A stretch of 55,304 bases of DNA from JBCDBD01 sp039184335 (GTDB taxonomy: Bacteria; Bacteroidota; Bacteroidia; Flavobacteriales; Flavobacteriaceae). Shown here in pieces: positions 44,319 to 52,601 of the stretch. A program made the position numbers and the translations under genes. A model generated the notes under the pieces. That model saw only the letters and a list, made by a program, of their open reading frames with translations. It did no database searches and had not been told where the DNA came from. The stretch's first letter is position 1, and each line of letters opens with the position of its first letter. The stretch covers positions 1 through 55,304 of the forward strand of contig JBCDBD010000026.1 of assembly GCA_039184335.1 (NCBI GenBank). Reading direction: 5' to 3'.

Positions 44319-47174
44319 TGCCTTTTTGCCCGTTCCGTCCATAATTTGGTGCCGACAACTGGTGCCATTGGCAGAAATCACTACGGTATCGTCGCATTTA
44401 CGTACAGCGGAAAACAGTTTCAACCCGCCTATCTGCATGCTGACCCCATAGTGTTCTCTCTCGTATCCGAAAGAGCCAGCCATACCACAACAACCTGAAC
44501 TGATGATCGATACCTTATAATTTTTGGGAAGGTTCAAGACATCAAAGGTCACTTTTTGGTTCGACAGGGCTTTTTGATGGCAGTGGCCATGTATTTTGAC
44601 CGTCTTAGGGTTTTCGGTAAACCTTTCTGAAGAAATGCGTCGGTGCTGAATCTCATTGGCCAGGAATTCTTCGATCAAAAAACTGTGCTGTGCTATCAGG
44701 TCGGCCAGATGCGTTTTACTGGCCAACCGTTTGTACTCATCCCTGAACGATAGTACGGCAGAGGGTTCAAGCCCCACAATGGGAACTTGTCCGCCCAATA
44801 GGGGTGCCAACCGCGATAGGTTGCGGTCCACACATTTTTTCGCTTGTTTCAAAAACCCTTTCGACAAAAACGTTCTTCCACTCTCTCCATAAAACAGGGT
44901 GACCCCATAGCCCAACGCTTTGAGCAGGTAAATGGCATCTTTACCGATATCGACATCGAGATACCTTGTAAACTCATCAATGTACAATATTACTTTTTTA
45001 TCCGTAGCTGTAGCTTGATTTTCAAAGCTTTGCAAGTACTTGTTGAAATCAAAGCGATACACTTTCGGTATACTGCGCTCTGGCGCAACACCGGCTGCTT
45101 TCTTCAAGAGGTTGCCCAAGGGCTTTGTCGCATAGGCCCAATTGGTCAATGCCGGTATTTTGCTGCCCATGGCATTGATAAAGGTATTGTAGGCAAACAG
45201 TCTGCTACGCCATGAGTACCCATTGGCCTCTTGGTACTGAAACTGAAATTCTGATTTTAAGGTAGCCACATCCACATTGCTCGGGCACTCGCTGGAACAG
45301 GCCTTGCAACTCAGGCATAAGTCGAACACCGCTTTCAGTTCTACATGGTCAAAACGGTTTTTCTTGTCAGAATGCGTCAAGAACTCACGCAGGGCGTTCG
45401 CCCTGGCCCTTGTGGTATCTTTTTCATTTCGGGTGGCATGGTAACTGGGGCACATGGCCCCCGGAGCATGTTCGGTCTTTCGACAGTCCCCACTGCCATT
45501 GCACTTTTCAGTGGCCCTAAGAATACCTTCACTATCGGCAAACCCGAACTGGGTCGGTATCACAGGTTCGGTACGCCCCACGTTGTAACGCAAGGATTCA
45601 TCCATAGGAAAAGAATCGACAATCTTTCCTGGATTAAAGATCTGATGGGGGTCAAAACAGTGCTTTAGCCGTTTTAACAGTCCGTAATTTGATTCCCCTA
45701 TCATCAGGGGAATGAACTCGGCCCTGACAATACCATCGCCGTGCTCGCCACTAAAGCTGCCCTTGTAGCTTTTGGTCAATTTGGCCACATCGGTCGTTAT
45801 CGATCGAAAGAGGGCCACATCATCGCTGTTCTTGAGATTGAGTATGGGCCGCAAATGCAGCTCCCCCGCCCCGGCATGGGCATAATAAACAGCTTCTTGG
45901 CCATAGTTTGCCATGATTTTCGAGAAATCAAGTATAAAGTCCTTTAGGTCACCCAAGGCTACCGCGGTATCCTCAATACAGGCCACGGCCTTGCGGTCCC
46001 CTACCATATTGCCCAATAGCCCCAGCCCGGCTTTGCGAAGCGCTATGGCCTTTGCAATGTCAGCTCCCCGTAAAACAGGGTTCGCATAACTTTTGCCAGA
46101 AGTGGTGATGGTATGCAACAGCGCATCGATCTGCGCCTGTAACCCTTCTTCGCTATGGGCCTTGACCTCGAGCATTAACAGACCCGCGGGATCTCCTTCG
46201 ACAAAAAAACGATTGGCACGTTGTTGCCGGTTGTTCTTCGTACAGTCCAATATGACCCTGTCCATCATTTCACAGAGATGCAGGCTATGTGACATTACGG
46301 GTTCGACATCCGCCAAACAGTCCTCCAAGGTATGGTAATGGGTGGCCACCATGGCAGAAAGTGGGGGTGGCAAGTCATCGAGCTGTAATGTAATCTCGGT
46401 CGTGAATGCCAAGGTACCTTCACTCCCGGTCAACAATTTACAGAGGTTGAACGCTTCGTGCACAGTACCAAAAAGTTCATTGTGCAACAGTTCGTCAACC
46501 GCATAGCCCGTATTTCTGCGATGGATCCCCGATTTCGGAAATTGCTTGATGATCTCTGTTCGGGTCTTGACATCAGACAACGCTTCGTACAAAAAATGAT
46601 AGATCTTTCCCTCTAGGGAATCTGTTTGTCTTTTGGCGTGGTAGGTATCGCCGTCGATTGCCGAAAAAGTGGCCTCACTGCCATCTGATAAGACCGTCTT
46701 CAGGGCCACTACCTTATCACGGGTCACCCCATATTGGATCGAGGTCGTGCCAGAGGAGTTGTTGCCCACCATTCCCCCGATCATACAACGGTTTGAGGTA
46801 GAGGTATTTGGCCCAAAAAAAAGACCATATGGTTTTAAATACCGATTGAGCTCATCCCTAATGACCCCAGGTTGTACGACAACCTGTTTCTTTTCTTCGT
46901 TTAAATGCAAGATCTTTGTAAAATGCCTCGACACATCGACTATGATACCATCACCGACACATTGACCGGCCAACGAGGTACCTGCCGTTCGTGGCAGCAG
47001 ACCGATATTGTATTCCGTGGCAAAATGGACCAATCTCTGAATGTCGCGAACCGTTTTTGGGTAGGCCACGGCCGTAGGTACTTTTCGGTAGACCGAGGCG
47101 TCGGTAGCATAGAGGCTTTTTGAGAGCAAATCGCAATGTAGCGTACCTTCAAGTGCGCTCGCCAATGTGTTCAA
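44274..47174 (-). CDS. FAD-linked oxidase with Fe-S and CCG domains (YdiJ/GlcD-like)
   Basis: A ~966-aa multi-domain oxidoreductase. FAD-binding domain (~30-210) with LLPRTAGTSLAGQCVGDGII; FAD-oxidase C-terminal domain (~250-500) ending AHAGAGELHLRPILN; ferredoxin-type cluster segment CLSCKACSSECPSNVD (~600-615) preceded by CNGSGDCRKTEHAPGAMCPS; then a CCG-type domain with HGHCHQKALSN and SSGCCGMAGSFGYERE. This is the D-lactate/D-2-hydroxyglutarate dehydrogenase type. No ATG near: the frame opens at 47243 inside the promoter box, so TTG 47174 (LNTLASALEG) is the likeliest start; TTG 47213 and 47189 are alternatives. Its end overlaps the LpxH-like gene by 45 bp. Confidence 0.88.
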   Translation of the reverse strand: MNTLASALEGTLHCDLLSKSLYATDASVYRKVPTAVAYPKTVRDIQRLVHFATEYNIGLLPRTAGTSLAGQCVGDGIIVDVSRHFTKILHLNEEKKQVVVQPGVIRDELNRYLKPYGLFFGPNTSTSNRCMIGGMVGNNSSGTTSIQYGVTRDKVVALKTVLSDGSEATFSAIDGDTYHAKRQTDSLEGKIYHFLYEALSDVKTRTEIIKQFPKSGIHRRNTGYAVDELLHNELFGTVHEAFNLCKLLTGSEGTLAFTTEITLQLDDLPPPLSAMVATHYHTLEDCLADVEPVMSHSLHLCEMMDRVILDCTKNNRQQRANRFFVEGDPAGLLMLEVKAHSEEGLQAQIDALLHTITTSGKSYANPVLRGADIAKAIALRKAGLGLLGNMVGDRKAVACIEDTAVALGDLKDFILDFSKIMANYGQEAVYYAHAGAGELHLRPILNLKNSDDVALFRSITTDVAKLTKSYKGSFSGEHGDGIVRAEFIPLMIGESNYGLLKRLKHCFDPHQIFNPGKIVDSFPMDESLRYNVGRTEPVIPTQFGFADSEGILRATEKCNGSGDCRKTEHAPGAMCPSYHATRNEKDTTRARANALREFLTHSDKKNRFDHVELKAVFDLCLSCKACSSECPSNVDVATLKSEFQFQYQEANGYSWRSRLFAYNTFINAMGSKIPALTNWAYATKPLGNLLKKAAGVAPERSIPKVYRFDFNKYLQSFENQATATDKKVILYIDEFTRYLDVDIGKDAIYLLKALGYGVTLFYGESGRTFLSKGFLKQAKKCVDRNLSRLAPLLGGQVPIVGLEPSAVLSFRDEYKRLASKTHLADLIAQHSFLIEEFLANEIQHRRISSERFTENPKTVKIHGHCHQKALSNQKVTFDVLNLPKNYKVSIISSGCCGMAGSFGYEREHYGVSMQIGGLKLFSAVRKCDDTVVISANGTSCRHQIMDGTGKKALHPVSILRQALLVQ

Positions 47175-47240
47175 GTCAGAATTTTGCAATCTGGAACAAT
47201 TTTTGGGTACCAAATTAAGTTTTATACCGAGATAGTACAC

Positions 47241-47248
47241 CAAAGCTA
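47241..47248 (-). promoter_or_regulatory. -7 promoter box for FAD/Fe-S oxidoreductase
   Basis: Minus-strand TAGCTTTG, an exact TAnnTTTG. It rules out starts at or above 47243 for the downstream gene. Confidence 0.5.
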
Positions 47249-47277
47249 TCCCTAATTTTCAACTAAAAGAGAAACTT

Positions 47278-47775
47278 ATGAGGATTACTTCATTATTTAC
47301 AGTTCTTGTTTTGTTTGCAACAACTGTAATACAGGCCCAAAACATTTCAGAACATGCCCTTGGCCTGCGTTTGGGCGACAGCGACGGATTTGGTGCTGAA
47401 ATCTCGTACCAAAAGTCCATCGGGCGCTACAACCGCGCCGAGTTTAACCTAGGCTGGCGCGACAGTCGCGATTACGATGCCTTTAAAATATCGGGGCTCT
47501 ACCAGTGGGTCCACCCCCTAGATGGCAACTTTAACTGGTATTATGGCGTTGGTGGGGGCCTGGGCGACGTCGATTTTGATGGTAGTGCCGGGGCCGATGA
47601 CGATGACGATGGCCTGTTTGTCTTTGCGGCCGGTGACATCGGGGTAGAATATAACTTTGACATTCCCCTCTTGCTATCGCTTGATTTTAGGCCTGAGGTC
47701 GGTATTCTGGGCTATGACGGTTTTTCAGATAGTTTTGATTTTGATATTGCCTTGGGCATTCGGTACCAATTTTAG
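47278..47775 (+). CDS. Outer-membrane beta-barrel protein
   Basis: A 165-aa protein with a signal peptide (1-20, ending VIQAQN) and eight predicted strands. It starts as an OmpW/OmpA-like barrel (LGLRLGDSDGFGAEISYQKS), has an aspartate cluster in one loop (AGADDDDDGL) and ends with a terminal aromatic strand IALGIRYQF, the BAM recognition signal. Function unknown; monocistronic between divergent and co-directional neighbours. Confidence 0.8.
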   Translation: MRITSLFTVLVLFATTVIQAQNISEHALGLRLGDSDGFGAEISYQKSIGRYNRAEFNLGWRDSRDYDAFKISGLYQWVHPLDGNFNWYYGVGGGLGDVDFDGSAGADDDDDGLFVFAAGDIGVEYNFDIPLLLSLDFRPEVGILGYDGFSDSFDFDIALGIRYQF

Positions 47776-47843
47776 CACCTCTTTGAGGGGGCAAACACCA
47801 AGAATACTTGCATTCATGGTTTTTTTTATGCCCTGAGTTGCCA

Positions 47844-47851
47844 TACCTTTG
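47844..47851 (+). promoter_or_regulatory. -7 promoter box for TlpA lipoprotein
   Basis: TACCTTTG, exact TAnnTTTG, 21 bp before the ATG at 47873. Confidence 0.55.
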
Positions 47852-47872
47852 TCTTGTTACAAAAAACATACC

Positions 47873-48979
47873 ATGCTACGAAAAATTGCAGTATTGCCCC
47901 TTTTGGTCATTGCCGCCTGTACCTCGACCCCTGAGGGTTTTGTGGTCGAAGGCCAACTTAAGGGCGAGATTGAGAATGGCACCTCCATTTTCTTGAAGAG
48001 CACCGATTCACTGAACCAACTGGTGGATATCGATTCAACGAGCCTAACCGAGGGGGGGTTCACCTTTGAGGGCAACCAGGCCGTACCGAAACTACATTAC
48101 CTTTTTGTGGACGGATTACGGGGCAATGTGCCCGTCATCATTGAAAACGGCCGTATTGGGGTCAAGTTCCAAAAAGACAGCCTCAATTTTGCTGAACTCA
48201 AGGGTACGGTGCAGAACGAGCTTTTTATGGAATTTTTGACCGAATCAAGAAGGTTGAAAGGCATGGTGCAGACCATGCAAGTTGATATGCGAAATGCCTC
48301 TAGGGCAAAAGATACGGCCACAATGAACGCACTACGTGATGAGTATGCCGAATTTCAAGAAGAGGCCAAGAACTTTGAACTGCAATATGCCCAAGAAAAT
48401 CCCAATGCCTTGGTCTCGGCCCTAATCCTTGATAAGGCACTGACCACAAAAGCACAGTCGTTACTTGAGATTGAAGCCCAATTTGAGGCATTGACCCCAG
48501 AAATCAAGGCGACCAAACCAGGAAAACGATTGGAAAAGGCACTGAAGAAGGCTAAGGCGACCGAAATAGGTCAGGTTGCCCCTGATTTCTCAGGGCCTAC
48601 CCCTGAAAATACACTCCTCGCCCTGAACGAGGTCAAGGGCAAGGTCACCCTCATCGATTTTTGGGCCGCTTGGTGCCGGCCCTGCCGCATGGAGAACCCC
48701 AATATCGTTGCTGTTTATGACAAGTACAAAGACAAAGGACTTCAAGTGGTGGGGGTATCTTTGGACACCAGACCCGAAGATTGGAAAAAGGCCATTGTGG
48801 ATGACGGATTGGAATGGAACCATATCTCAAACCTCAAGCGGTTTCAGGATCCCATTGCCGAACTGTACAACATCAATGCCATACCGGCAGCATTCTTGTT
48901 AGATGAAAACGGGGTCATCGTCGCCAAAAACCTTCGAGGGCCTGCGCTCGAGAAAAAGGTGGCCGAACTGCTGAACTGA
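47873..48979 (+). CDS. DUF4369 and TlpA-like thioredoxin lipoprotein
   Basis: A 368-aa lipoprotein. Signal with lipobox VIAAC at ~11-15. N-terminal DUF4369 domain (~23-130: VEGQLKGEIENGTSIFLKS, VPVIIENGRIGVKF), helical middle, then a TlpA/AhpC-type thioredoxin domain (~235-368) with FWAAWCRPCRMENPNIV, a CxxC active site, and PAAFLLDENG (cis-Pro segment). Periplasmic thiol-disulfide reduction is expected, as in cytochrome c maturation or thiol stress. The frame opens at 47849, but ATG 47873 fits promoter and signal peptide. Confidence 0.92.
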   Translation: MLRKIAVLPLLVIAACTSTPEGFVVEGQLKGEIENGTSIFLKSTDSLNQLVDIDSTSLTEGGFTFEGNQAVPKLHYLFVDGLRGNVPVIIENGRIGVKFQKDSLNFAELKGTVQNELFMEFLTESRRLKGMVQTMQVDMRNASRAKDTATMNALRDEYAEFQEEAKNFELQYAQENPNALVSALILDKALTTKAQSLLEIEAQFEALTPEIKATKPGKRLEKALKKAKATEIGQVAPDFSGPTPENTLLALNEVKGKVTLIDFWAAWCRPCRMENPNIVAVYDKYKDKGLQVVGVSLDTRPEDWKKAIVDDGLEWNHISNLKRFQDPIAELYNINAIPAAFLLDENGVIVAKNLRGPALEKKVAELLN

Positions 48980-48980
48980 A

Positions 48981-49008
48981 CGTATAACGTATAACGTATA
49001 ACGTATAA
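48981..49008. repeat. Four tandem CGTATAA heptamers
   Basis: Four exact copies of the 7-bp unit CGTATAA follow directly after the TlpA-lipoprotein stop and precede the terminator. Simple tandem repeat of unknown role, possibly a slippage tract. Confidence 0.85.
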
Positions 49009-49012
49009 ACAT

Positions 49013-49044
49013 AAAAAAAGCCCAGGAGTACCTGGGCTTTTTTT
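49013..49044. terminator. Bidirectional terminator
   Basis: AAAAAAAGCCCAGG at 49013-49026 and its exact reverse complement CCTGGGCTTTTTTT at 49031-49044 form a 14-bp stem with a 4-nt loop (AGTA). It has T-runs in both directions and lies between two convergent genes (stops at 48979 and 49064). Confidence 0.9.
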
Positions 49045-49063
49045 AGTTGCTATTTTTTTACCC

Positions 49064-50725
49064 TTAAAATTTTCCTTGAACATCTTCAAAAGTGCCGGTA
49101 ACGGTGGCATCACCATCGATGACGACATCACCCAAGACGTTTACGACGGAGTCACTGCCCAAAAATTCCAATGTAGCATTTGCCGTTACGATCAGGTCCC
49201 CGTAGATGGTAAGGTCGCCCTCTATTCGAAGGGTTGCCCCCTCGCCTACGGTCACGTCCCTTCTTCTGCTGTTTCTGGCAACGACCAAGGTGCCGTTCAT
49301 CTCAAAAAGACCGTTGGCATCAACGTTTACTTCGTCGCGCACCGTCCAGCTGCCACATAACAAGAGCGCACCGGCGACATTGACCTCGCGAAAACGTCGT
49401 GAACCACTATAGGCCACATCATCGCCTGCGGCAACATTGAGTCGTGAACTGCCATTGTATGGGGGAGAATCGGCACATGCCGCCTTCAAACTGTTCGATG
49501 GCCTGTTCATTTTTATGATCTGCAGTCCTTCGCGGCCTGAGGCAGCAAAGATATAATCGTCTTTTGATTCGACATAATTGATCGAACCGTTGAGTGCTAT
49601 GATCCCCACGAGCTCGGTATCGGTGGTTACGCCTTCAGAAAGGCAAAGCCCTGCACCACCATTGGCCATCAAAAGTACTTCTTCGTTGGTCGAGACCGCA
49701 TTGGTCACGATATCGGATTCGGCCACATCATCTGGATTTACCAAAATGGGAACGTGTGCCAAAAAAGAACCTGTCGCCAAGTCATAGATCCCGGCCCCTG
49801 TGCTTCCTTCTGACACAAATATCTTGTCTGATGAAAATGCCATGGTCCGCTTGTCAGCGATCCTAAAATCGGCATCAATAGGTATTCCGGCGGTTTCTGA
49901 TAGGTTTTCGTCCAATAGGCGTACCCCATAGTCCGCGTCCAAGACCCCTATGGTGTTTCCGTTCAGTTCTAAAGACCTTAAATCAGAGAACGGGGCATCT
50001 TGCACCTTTTCCATATCACTTTTGCGATACTGGGTAATATACCCATCCTTTCCACTGGTGACAATGACCAATTCTGCTGTGGTCTCCACATCAGTGGCCA
50101 CAAAACCTTCTTGAAAGCCATAGCTGATGCCCGAGCTGATATTGAACCTGCCGTTCGATACGGCAATCTTGGCCACAAAAGAGTTGAATTCTGCAGTTAC
50201 CGACGTTTCTGAATCGACACCGCCCACAGCATAGACGAAGCCGCCGTCGTATTTTACCGAACTGATGTCGGCATTCAGGTAATACAATCGCGAAGTCACT
50301 CTCGGATTGTTGGGGTCACCGATATAAATGATATCGATACCGCCCACATAGGCTTCATCTACAGTATTATAGGATACATAGACGTAATTGCCCTCTAAAT
50401 GAACATGCGATGCGGTTAGGTTATCACCGCCTGAAAAAGAGGGTGGACTGATCTGTGCGACCAGTGTCAGTGGAAAATCACCGGCGATCTCATCATTGGC
50501 ACGGGCCAATTTGCCAGAGGCCAACGATTCTTCTTCAAAAATGTCTAACACCCCAGCATTGTCCATGACCACACTTTGCTGCAGCACGGCCTCACTTTCT
50601 TCCAATATGATGTCAGACTGCTCGTCTTGGTATACAATGGTCTCGTCGCTACAAGCGGTAAAGACCAAAATCAGTACAGTAACCAGTAAAGGCAACTGCC
50701 TTTGGGGGAATTTCGGTTTTATCAT
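49064..50725 (-). CDS. Beta-propeller lipoprotein with C-terminal bactofilin-like repeats
   Basis: A 553-aa lipoprotein: lipobox VFTAC (~residue 25). Residues ~90-420 hold LVIVD-type propeller blades (YVYVSYNTVDEAYVGGIDII, YVFAVGGVD-like, EEVLLMANGGAGLCL, IFAASGREGLQIIKMN). Residues ~440-553 are short right-handed strand repeats such as VNVAGALLLCGSW, VNVDANGLFEMNGTLVVARN and LTIYGDLIVTANATLEFLG, the pattern of bactofilin or polymer-like beta-helices. It is probably a cell-surface scaffold; function unknown. Confidence 0.75.
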   Translation of the reverse strand: MIKPKFPQRQLPLLVTVLILVFTACSDETIVYQDEQSDIILEESEAVLQQSVVMDNAGVLDIFEEESLASGKLARANDEIAGDFPLTLVAQISPPSFSGGDNLTASHVHLEGNYVYVSYNTVDEAYVGGIDIIYIGDPNNPRVTSRLYYLNADISSVKYDGGFVYAVGGVDSETSVTAEFNSFVAKIAVSNGRFNISSGISYGFQEGFVATDVETTAELVIVTSGKDGYITQYRKSDMEKVQDAPFSDLRSLELNGNTIGVLDADYGVRLLDENLSETAGIPIDADFRIADKRTMAFSSDKIFVSEGSTGAGIYDLATGSFLAHVPILVNPDDVAESDIVTNAVSTNEEVLLMANGGAGLCLSEGVTTDTELVGIIALNGSINYVESKDDYIFAASGREGLQIIKMNRPSNSLKAACADSPPYNGSSRLNVAAGDDVAYSGSRRFREVNVAGALLLCGSWTVRDEVNVDANGLFEMNGTLVVARNSRRRDVTVGEGATLRIEGDLTIYGDLIVTANATLEFLGSDSVVNVLGDVVIDGDATVTGTFEDVQGKF

Positions 50726-50846
50726 GCGATAGTTGTTTGGGAAGGTAAAAATAAGCCCAGCCCAACAGCTTCTCTAAATCTTTGTTGTGAATGCCCCTAT
50801 TTTTGTGGCTTAATGTTAAAATCTGGTTTTTGCACTTACAAGGCTG

Positions 50847-51500
50847 TCAGATTTTACCCATCTTTTCTAAAATGAACAAGACAATAATGGGTATGGCCAA
50901 TACCATGACCATTAGGGTATCGGTCACCAAGAGGTGGGGCATGAACAGCAGTGTCGTGGCGTAGCCCCCGATCGCCCCCCCGAAATGGGCGGTATGGCCA
51001 ATATTGCCCACCCTGTTCTTCATACCGTATATGGAATAGAGCAGGTACGCAATGCCCAAGATATAAGCGGGAATGCCCACGGCCGGAAAAAAAATAAAGT
51101 ATAGGGGCTGCTGCGGATTCAACAATATGGCGGCATACAAGATGCCGGTCACCGCACCACTGGCCCCTACAGCACTGTAATAGGGTTCTTCTTTATGAAA
51201 GAAGAGGGCCAGCAGACTGCCTGCCAACAGGCTCACAAAATAAATGACCAAGAACTTTGGTGAGCCAAAGGCCCGTATGACATCATCGGCAAAAAAGAAG
51301 AGCGTGAGCATGTTCACAAAGAGGTGGGCGATATCTACGTGCAAAAACCCAGAGGTAAGCGTCCGGTCTTTTTGTCCCCCGCGTATGGCTCCAATGTTGA
51401 ACTTGTAACGCTCGAAAAAAGCGTAGTCGTTAAATCCCCGGAGCGATACCAGTACGTTGGCCGCTATAACGGCGATGGTGGCCATATGCAAATTGTACAT
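50847..51500 (-). CDS. Rhomboid family intramembrane serine protease
   Basis: A 217-aa polytopic protein with six membrane helices. The catalytic Ser is in SAVGASGAVTGI (GxSG) and the His in IGHTAHFGGAIGG; the helix-1/2 region has SGFLHVDIAHLFVNMLTL, matching the rhomboid HxxxxHxxxN oxyanion motif. The frame runs 122 codons further upstream, but those residues lack membrane-protein character; ATG 51500 lies 18 bp beyond the -7 box and starts MYNLHMATIAV. Substrates unknown. Confidence 0.9.
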   Translation of the reverse strand: MYNLHMATIAVIAANVLVSLRGFNDYAFFERYKFNIGAIRGGQKDRTLTSGFLHVDIAHLFVNMLTLFFFADDVIRAFGSPKFLVIYFVSLLAGSLLALFFHKEEPYYSAVGASGAVTGILYAAILLNPQQPLYFIFFPAVGIPAYILGIAYLLYSIYGMKNRVGNIGHTAHFGGAIGGYATTLLFMPHLLVTDTLMVMVLAIPIIVLFILEKMGKI

Positions 51501-51517
51501 GCCAATTGATTTGGATT

Positions 51518-51535
51518 CAAATATAGCTATATTTG
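51518..51535. promoter_or_regulatory. Palindromic divergent promoter with two overlapping -7 boxes
   Basis: CAAATATAGCTATATTTG is a perfect 18-bp palindrome. Its right half reads TATATTTG on the plus strand, 16 bp before the acyltransferase ATG (51552); its left half reads TATATTTG on the minus strand, 17 bp before the rhomboid ATG (51500). A TTG at 51506-51508 gives a 19-bp spacer for the plus promoter. The two transcripts therefore initiate from facing boxes 2 bp apart and should compete for polymerase. Confidence 0.65.
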
Positions 51536-51551
51536 GGCATACGAATCTTGC

Positions 51552-52445
51552 ATGCAATCGGTTGCTTTTCTTATTGCCTATCCCCTGCTCTGGCTGGTTT
51601 CCCGACTCCCCTTCCGTGCACTTTATGCCCTGTCGAACGTGGTGTACCTTTTGGTCTACCATGTGATCGGCTACCGCAAAAAAGTAGTGGGTGACAATTT
51701 GGGGCTGGTCTTTTCGAACAAGGCCCCTGATGAGATCATCGACATACAAAAAAGATTTTACCGGCATATGTGTGATATGTTCTTGGAGATGATCAAGACC
51801 ATGGGCATTACGCATGCCCAATTGCAAGAACGCTTTGTCTTCACCAATGTTGAGGTATTGCATCAACTAGAAGCCAAGGGCCATAGCGTGATGCTGCTCT
51901 TTCCGCATTACGCCAGTTGGGAGTGGGTCATCGCACTCGACGCCCATATCAGCTCAAAGGGGTACGCCATCTACCAACCCATTGGCAATCGGTACTTTGA
52001 CAAACTGGTACGCGACATTCGCGAAAAGTTTGGCACCACGCTGATCACGACCAAGCAGACCAAAGCCGTGGTCATGAAAAACAAGGCAGAGAAAAAATTG
52101 AGCATGTACGGTATCTTGAGCGACCAATCGCCCATGGTCAAAAAGGCCCAACACTGGACCCCCTTCATGGGCATTACGGTACCGGTACATACCGGCGCGG
52201 AAACCCTGTGCAAAAAACTGGACCTGCCCGCCGTTTACCTCAAGGTCGAAAAAACGGATCGCGGCCATTACCAAGGTACCTTCAAATTACTTGCAGAACA
52301 CCCTAAGGAAGTTTCCAATTACAAACTCACCGAAGCTTTTTTGAAAGAGGTGGAGCAATCGATCGCTGAAGTGCCAGAACTGTATTTCTGGACCCATAAA
52401 CGGTGGAAGCATCGGCATAAAATACCGACCAAGTATAAAAAATAG
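51552..52445 (+). CDS. Lysophospholipid acyltransferase, lipid A LpxL/HtrB-like
   Basis: A 297-aa inner-membrane acyltransferase. One N-terminal hydrophobic helix (~1-20, VAFLIAYPLLWLVSRLPF), then the active-site motif LLFPHYASWEWVIALDAH (H-x4-E), YQPIGNRYFDKLVRDIREKF, and the KxxSPM-like GILSDQSPMVKKAQHWTPFM. It adds secondary acyl chains to lipid A. The LpxH-like gene 8 kb away is related by function but not by operon. Confidence 0.9.
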   Translation: MQSVAFLIAYPLLWLVSRLPFRALYALSNVVYLLVYHVIGYRKKVVGDNLGLVFSNKAPDEIIDIQKRFYRHMCDMFLEMIKTMGITHAQLQERFVFTNVEVLHQLEAKGHSVMLLFPHYASWEWVIALDAHISSKGYAIYQPIGNRYFDKLVRDIREKFGTTLITTKQTKAVVMKNKAEKKLSMYGILSDQSPMVKKAQHWTPFMGITVPVHTGAETLCKKLDLPAVYLKVEKTDRGHYQGTFKLLAEHPKEVSNYKLTEAFLKEVEQSIAEVPELYFWTHKRWKHRHKIPTKYKK

Positions 52446-52453
52446 GAAATCCA

Positions 52454-52589
52454 TTGCGAACATACCCCAAAAAACGGTATTTGCTAATGCTCTTATCAGG
52501 GCTGTATGTGGCTTTCGCACATTCGTGCATGACCATGCAGATGTCGAAGCGACAGACGGTGGCCTATTTCGAGGAGGCCCAACACTACC
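52454..52589 (+). pseudogene. Truncated alpha/beta-hydrolase-like lipoprotein, 5' fragment
   Basis: From a TTG at 52454, 8 bp past the acyltransferase stop, a lipoprotein-like start is read: RTYPKKRYLLMLLSGLYVAF, AHSCMTMQMSKRQ, then TVAYFEEAQ. This resembles the opening of Bacteroidota alpha/beta hydrolases with a CM-x-F-x-MS lipobox region. After about codon 43 the reading frame turns into a low-complexity run that coincides with an IS-end-like motif, so the rest of the gene is lost or lies beyond the window. Confidence 0.45.
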
Positions 52590-52601
52590 TACTACACTAC
52601 C
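52590..52601 (-). repeat. IS-end-like motif copy 1
   Basis: On the minus strand GGTAGTGTAGTA, identical in all 12 bases to the start of the IS remnant ending at 55020, immediately after the stop of the lipoprotein gene. It marks the boundary between the truncated hydrolase gene and the RHS island. Confidence 0.5.

Noticed and set aside
48981..49008. Possible CRISPR-like repeat
   Set aside because: Units are 7 bp with no spacers; a plain tandem repeat.
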